From assembly GCF_000237925.1 (NCBI RefSeq), contig NC_031498.1:9946422-10010421 (forward strand): DNA of 64,000 nt, written 5' to 3'. Position 1 is the stretch's first letter, and each line of letters starts with the position of its first letter. This DNA is from Schistosoma mansoni (lineage: Eukaryota > Platyhelminthes > Trematoda > Strigeidida > Schistosomatidae). The notes beneath the pieces are model-generated. The model did no database searches, had not been told where the DNA came from, and was given only the letters and a program-made list of their open reading frames with translations. The translations under genes and the position numbers were made by a program. Shown piece by piece: positions 58,881 through 64,000 of the stretch.

Positions 58881-60760
58881 CTCTCGTGCACGTGTTTTCA
58901 TTCATCCATTTGTCTTAGATCATACTACTTCACCACGTAACTTACTTTCCTATCAGGATGGAACGTGGAGCATGTTTGCAGTTGCTTGCATATCTGACTC
59001 CAGTGCTTCAGCCGGTATACTGTCAGGTCCTACTGCTTTCCCACTCTTGATTTGTCTGATGGCCATCCTGATTTGTCCGATCGTTAGTGGAGTGAGCTAT
59101 AGGAAGATCTGTAGGTGCTGCTTCCATGTCCGGTAGATTCAATGGAGCTGGCCTATCCAGGAGTTCCTCGAAGTGTTCCACTCATCTGTTCTCTTGTTCT
59201 TGAATCTCGGTGATTATCTTACCTTGTTTGTCCTTGACTAGTCTTCTAGGTCTACTATATTTTCCTACCAGTTTCTTCGTTATCTCATATAGTTGTCTGA
59301 TATTTGCTCTTCTCGAAGGCTTTCCCATTGTCGTTGCTAGGTCTTCCACGCATTTATGCTTGTTGGCTCTAATGCCCTTCTTCACTTGCTTGTGTATTCA
59401 GCAAGTCCTTTGACTTTCTCTGTTCTTGTTCGACTGTTGTTAATTTCTGTCTTCTTGGTCTTCCTTTCTTCAATCTTGTCTAGAGTTTCGATGGAGATCC
59501 ATTCCTTATGAGGATGCTTCTTGCGACCCAGAATCTCCTGACACGTTGAAGTTAATGCTTCCCTGATCCCTTTCCAGTTTTCCTTCATAGTAGTTTACTC
59601 TTCTTTGAGCAGATAATATAAGGCTTGGAATCTGTTGTTGAGAGCTATCTTGAATTCATTGAGTTTGACATTACCTCGAAGGAAAGCTGTATTGAACCTT
59701 TGCAATGCCATCCCCCCAGTTGTCCAGTGCTTCTTTAGTTTCAGTTTCATCTTGGCAACCATAAAATGGTGATCCAAAGCTATGTCAGCCCCTCTCCTGG
59801 TTCTCACGTCTTCCATTGACCTTCTGAACTCTTTACTGATGCAAATATGATCGATCTGGTTCTCTGTAGTGGGATCCGGTGAGATTCATGCAGCTTTGTG
59901 CATGCGTTTGTGGGGGAATATTGTGCTGTCTATAACCATTTTGTTGAATGCACATACATTTGCAAATCTATCGCTGTTCTCGTTTCTTCTTCCCAGTCCA
60001 TGTTTTTCCACGATATTTTTACATCCGGGTGTCCATTCCGACTTTGGCGTTTAAGTTCCCCATCAGGATGATCAGATCCTTTCCTGATCACTTCTCTACG
60101 ATCGATTTTGGCCCCTCGTAAAACTGGCCTTTATCGTCTTCATTGCTATCATTGGTGGGTGTATAACGGGTAAAATTCATTGTTATTCCCTCCTTTGTTT
60201 TGAATGATGATTTGATGATTATGGATCCATGAGATTCTCATTCCATAAGTGCTTTACGTGCTTTTTTGAACAGCATCAGAACAACTTCCTGAGTGTGCGG
60301 AGCATTTTCTTTCTCGTGGCCAGAGTACAGCAGCATCTCTCCCGAATCTATCATTCTCTGTCCAGCTTGTGTCCAATGGGTTCCACTTATTCCGAACACC
60401 GCCAAGTTGTATCTCATTTCCGCAGCTATTTGGTTGGTTCTCTCGGTCTTCTACATTGTCCGGATATTCCATATACCCATATAATTTGTTGCTCTGGTTG
60501 TTAAAATGGGCATCGACCTCGCGACTCTGAAAAATATAGCCTTTCACTATGAGGCGTCATAATTTTTCCTTCAACTCTCAGGTCAGAGTTTAAATGGTTT
60601 AGTTTGTTTATTTCGGTTAACGCCTTTTTAGCATGATTGTTTTCTACGGGATGGGGATGCTGACCCCATGCCCAACTTTCCTCCTTTACTCGGACTTGAG
60701 ACCGGCAGTAGCCGTAGAAGAGCTACAGGGGGCCCTCTCCACCTAACTCTCTGTATATTC
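58880..60760 (-). mobile_element. RTE-type retrotransposon, 5' portion, decayed
   Basis: Minus strand, 5' to 3'. A 5' untranslated part (60560..60740) with 'gaccggtctcaagtccgag'-like sequence and 'catccc gtagaaaac'. Then degenerate endonuclease traces (60250..60547: 'NKLYGYMEYPDNVEDRENQP', 'WNPLDTSWTENDRFG') and a linker (59595..59816 'DVRTRRGADIALDHHFMVAK', 'KLKKHWTTGG'; 59382..59588 'NWKGIREALTSTCQEIL'; 59182..59385 'LYEITKKLVGKYSRPRRLVK'). Last comes the entry to the reverse transcriptase near 58960..59100 ('MAIRQIKSGKAVGPDSIP'). The order is right but frames shift several times. It stops just where the 5.4-6.9 kb copy begins. The reverse transcriptase catalytic part is absent. It lies in the presumed RPB1 intron 1 or upstream region, same strand. 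Confidence 0.8.
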
Positions 60761-60840
60761 TTATTTGTATGGCGCATATTTATTCTGATGTCCATTTGTC
60801 CCAATACTTGTGCCCCCGAAAATAAAGAAACAAAAATACA
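60754..60840 (+). repeat. 3' tail fragment of the 0.5 kb repeat family
   Basis: 'tgtatggcgcatatttattc' followed by 'catttgtcccaatacttgtg' and 'aaaataaagaaac' parallels the terminal 80 bases of the repeat at 61490..61997. Directly adjoins the RTE 5' end. Confidence 0.5.
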
Positions 60841-60844
60841 CAAA

Positions 60845-61489
60845 CTTCCGAAGTTTGTATTGATAATGTTGTTTGGGAAGATGATGAAAGCACTACGGTC
60901 AAAGCATCCAGTTCAGAAAAAAGCAACACATTCAATGGAACCCGATCTATATGCCTCAGTTAATATATGAAAAAACTGCCAAACAACCCCTAAGAATCAA
61001 GATTTTTGAAAGCAACTTTTTAAATGGCGTTATTACAGACTACTCTTAATGGATAACTATGTGTTGTCCTGACCTCGGACCGTCAGCGGATAACATTGAG
61101 TTATCAAAGGTTCCTAAACCACTGGAAGTCTTTCATCTGTCACCAGTTCTTATCCTAAGGAATTGTTTTTCGCGGTCATAGTCTTAAAGTCTCTTCGGAA
61201 CAGACTTTTGAGAAGCTCCGACTAATTACCATAACATAAGCTAAGAGCATCGCCTTATCATTTTCGTTTCGACACCTACTAATAATGATTATCGAAAAAA
61301 CTATCGATCAATTTTATTTACGCTGCTTCTGTTCGGACTTAGCTTAAACGAATCCTTAATAGTTGAATAACCTGGATATTCACGACAAAAGGTTGTAATA
61401 GTGTATCATTATTAGTTAACGCACTAAATAATAGCACGGAGATAGAAAATCGAAAAGCGAGGATTTAGTATCAGATAATATGGATAGAA
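60845..61489. other. Spacer, nothing recognised
   Basis: No gene or shared repeat; the frame 60668..60970 runs across the RTE end and is not supported. Confidence 0.5.
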
Positions 61490-61997
61490 GCCCCCAAGTG
61501 TCCTGGTACGGCAGAGAGTGCGGAGGGCCCGCTCTCCCTCTCGAAATGCTCTCACACGTTCACTCGTAGATAGCCTCTGACAGAGAAGTCCTCACTGCCT
61601 TCTGGTGGCATTACTGTAGTTTACAAAACTGAGAGGACGAAAAGCGAATGTCCGGCGCTTTAACCGGGTTGGTGAACACGGAAAGTCCACCAAGGGGAGT
61701 TGAAAAACCCTGATTCCAAACCAATGGTGCACATGGTCTCCAGTATCCTGAGGGAACAAATGGCGTATGAATCAATTGTTGGTCACCGGCTACCATGGGA
61801 CTGCATCTCCTTACGATGCCCCACTGCCTTGTAGATCAGATCTTTAGGTTAAAGGCTCCGGGTGTGGCCTCCTAAGAAAACCACCTGCTTCAGTTTGGGC
61901 AGCCGGGCAGTGTCACAGCCCTCACACAAATCAAATAAGATTTGTGTGGCGCATATGTATTTGGTGCCCCTTTGTACCAATATTTATGTGTTCAAAT
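61490..61997 (+). repeat. 0.5 kb retroposon-like repeat, copy 3
   Basis: Opposite strand to copies 1 and 2. 'gtgtcctggtacggcagaga', 'ctctccctctcgaaatgctc', 'ggacgaaaagcgaatgtccg', 'ctaccatgggactgcatctc', the hairpin CACACAAATC/GATTTGTGTG (61923..61948), 'ggcgcatatgtatttggtgc', and an A-rich 3' end at 61990. Confidence 0.75.
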
Positions 61998-61999
61998 AA

Positions 62000-62344
62000 A
62001 AACAAAATAATATGGATGAAAAGAGGTCTTAAAAAGCGGAGAGAATATTCAAGATTTATACGAAAATAGAACATAGATGAGTATTTGTCAAAGTGATTGA
62101 TTCTAAAACAGCACCATCTTCAACTGCTAGTTTTCATAATTCAGGGAGTCTAAATCGTTTAACATGAGTTACCTTAACATTGACCCCGTAAACTGGTTGT
62201 GTTCAGACTTGATTACTCTTCACCATTTTCAATATGAACCTGCTCAGCCCAACATAACAAGTAACGGTAAAGTTACCATGCATTTACTACAGATGGCCTA
62301 ACTAGTCAAAGTTCAAAACTACAGAAATTGATTCACATTGCTCG
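62000..62344. other. Spacer, nothing recognised
   Basis: AT-rich, no gene or shared repeat recognised. Confidence 0.5.
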
Positions 62345-63915
62345 TGTAGAGGTTTGTCTAATCTTCAGTCAGTCAGCTACAACGTAGGACCAGGCACATT
62401 TATGCATCGGTCCAAGTTGCCATACCTCGTTAGCACAACAAGATCAACACCGGATTCATAGTAGTTAATTTAGTGGTGGTGGTAGTATATAAATTATAGG
62501 TTGTATATAAGGATATAGTATAGGAAGGAAGAAAGTTATGAAGCAATTTTAATCTCAAGGTTTAAGGGAAGATAAAGAGTGTATACACCTACGCCATTGT
62601 GATCGATTCTGAGCTATGTCACCTAGGGTCTCCAACCATTGGTTACGATAGTCACGCGGACCCCAACCAGGTAGTCTGCATCTGCCAACATGGCTCAGAC
62701 CAGAAGTTGGTGACTTCAAGCACTGATGCCATGTTTTGGTTTGGCCGCCCCTAATCTCTTCCAACCATCCCCAATACTAGTCATCATAGAGCGTCGTGGT
62801 AATCGGTGTTCAGGCATACGTAACACGTGGCCCAACCATCTCAGTCGATGAAGATTCATCACCTCATCAACTGATTTACCATCATTACCTAATACCCTGC
62901 GTCTAACCTCACTATTACTTACCCGGTTATCTCAGCAGATGCGAGCAATATTTCTAAGGCATCTGTGGTCAAATACTAGTAACCTACGAGTATCTTCTAC
63001 TCTTAATGGCCATGTTTCACAGCCGTAAAGTAGAACAGAGAGAACTGATGCGCAGTATACTCGTCCCTTAATTGATAGACGGATGTCTCGTCTTCGCCAT
63101 AGGTGACGTAAGTTGGCAAAAGCCAAACGAGCTTTTTGAATCCGTGCTGAGATTTCGTCAGACACCAACCCATTAGGACTGATCAGACTTCCAAGATAAG
63201 TGAAGTTGTCCACGCGTTCGACTACTTCACTCCCTATCCTTAGTTCGGGTGTTGACGCAGGCCAGTCCTGGAGTAACAATTTACATTTGGATGGGGAGAA
63301 ACGCACCCAAACATCCTGGCATTATTACTGAGTTCCAACAGAAGACTCTGCATTTTGTCAGCGTCTTCACCAAACAGGACTATGTCATCTGCGTATTCTA
63401 AGTCGCTTAGTGGACCCCCTGGTAGGAGATCAATTCCTGAAAATTCAGTCGCAGAGAGTGTTATTTCCAGCAACAGGTCTATAATGAAGTTAAACAAAAA
63501 TGGGGATAGTGGACAACCTTGACGGACACCACTTGAGGTTGTAAAATTATATGACAGTTCGCCATAAGCTCTCACTCGACTGGTAGTGTTCGAGTAAAGA
63601 ACCTTCACAAGGTTTATGTACTTCTGAGGTAGACCTTTTAATGACAGACACTGCCACAGAACCTCTCGTTCTACAGAGTCAAATGCTGCTTTCAAGTCAA
63701 GAAAAGCTATCATTGTCGGACGCCGATAAGCGTGTCTGTGCTCTAAAACTTGACGAATGGTGAATATGTGGTCGATACAGCCACGACCAGATCTGAAGCC
63801 AGCCTGATTTTCTCGTGTTTGCAGTTCACGAGTCTTAGTTAGGCGCCTGATAATTATTGAGGCTAGTATTTTAGATGCTATGTTAGTCAAACTAATCCCT
63901 CTATGTATAAGAACT
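62345..63915 (-). mobile_element. 5'-truncated LINE with reverse transcriptase
   Basis: Runs on the minus strand from about 63915 to a TGAC-unit tail near 62370..62385. It holds most of a reverse transcriptase, the C-terminal region and the 3' UTR also found at 16.1 and 25.0 kb. The 5' end is cut inside the reverse transcriptase: upstream of 'LIHRGISLTNIASK' an in-frame stop and unrelated sequence follow. The clade is not settled by eye; it differs from the RTE-like copies in its RT blocks and C-terminus. Confidence 0.85.
62932..63905 (-). pseudogene. LINE reverse transcriptase, one frameshift
   Basis: Blocks on the minus strand: 'RENQAGFRSGRGCIDHIFTI', 'MIAFLDLKAAFDSVEREVLW', 'SSGVRQGCPLSPFLFNFIID', the catalytic 'LEYADDIVLFGEDADKMQSL', then a -1 shift near 63306 into 'RFSPSKCKLLLQDWP', 'RVDNFTYLGSLISPNGLVSD', 'GRVYCASVLSVLLYGCETWP' and 'RLLVFDHRCLRNIARIC' at a stop near 62932. 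YADD is intact. Sequence between 62890 and 62555 carries the remaining C-terminus in a third frame ('GLSHVGRCRLPGWGPRDYRN'). Apart from the frameshift the reverse transcriptase is well kept, so the insertion looks fairly young. Confidence 0.85.
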
Positions 63916-64000
63916 CTCGTCTAAATTAGAACGAATAGTTTCACAGTATTTGAGCGCCGAGTTGATGTAAGACATTAAATAGGAATAATATATTTGTAAA

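Noticed and set aside
58876-59136. Plus-strand frame of 86 codons
   Set aside because: Antisense of the RTE reverse-transcriptase entry region.

Overview
The window reads as AT-rich nuclear DNA of a parasitic flatworm, most probably a Schistosoma species. Reasons: split protein genes with GT-AG introns, retroelement fragments on both strands (RTE-type and a second LINE, Penelope-like elements with GIY-YIG remnants, solo LTRs), and many short tRNA-headed repeats that carry a hammerhead ribozyme of the kind described in schistosome Sm-alpha SINEs. Species assignment is inference; no marker gene fixes it.

Only two cellular genes can be supported, both on the minus strand. (1) A T-box transcription factor spans about 22958..38565 in seven exons whose phases fit together. 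Exons 1-5 hold a complete T-box domain. Exons 6-7 are inferred from splice sites and phase and encode a low-complexity C-terminus. A possible alternative first exon lies at 23840..23936. (2) The largest RNA polymerase II subunit (RPB1) occupies 51328..58031. One 5.2 kb exon holds the catalytic core and a poorly conserved C-terminal domain. A 426 bp exon encodes the N-terminal zinc region. The first coding exon (about 30 residues) was not found; it may lie beyond the window or be too short to recognise.

Layout. 1-22 kb is intergenic and dense in decayed mobile DNA: Penelope-like fragments (1.6, 7.6, 10.3, 13.8 kb), an RTE reverse-transcriptase remnant (5.4-6.9 kb), an internally deleted RTE (11.3-11.7 kb), LTR-like repeats (2.7, 3.4, 14.9, 20.2, 20.8 kb), LINE 3' ends (16.1 kb) and hammerhead SINEs. 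23-38.6 kb is the T-box gene, its introns loaded with SINEs, a LINE tail, a terminal-inverted-repeat element and an RT-free repeat family. 38.6-51.3 kb holds only repeats and about 8 kb of featureless AT-rich DNA. 51.3-58 kb is RPB1. 58.9-64 kb holds an RTE 5' portion, a 0.5 kb repeat with a conserved hairpin, and a 5'-truncated LINE running to the edge.

The two genes have no evident joint function. The most unusual signals are a recurring fold-back layout of hammerhead SINEs (inverted tail followed by forward ribozyme and tail, four copies), one SINE with an apparently intact ribozyme core, the heptad-poor RPB1 C-terminal domain, and the intron-free bulk of RPB1.
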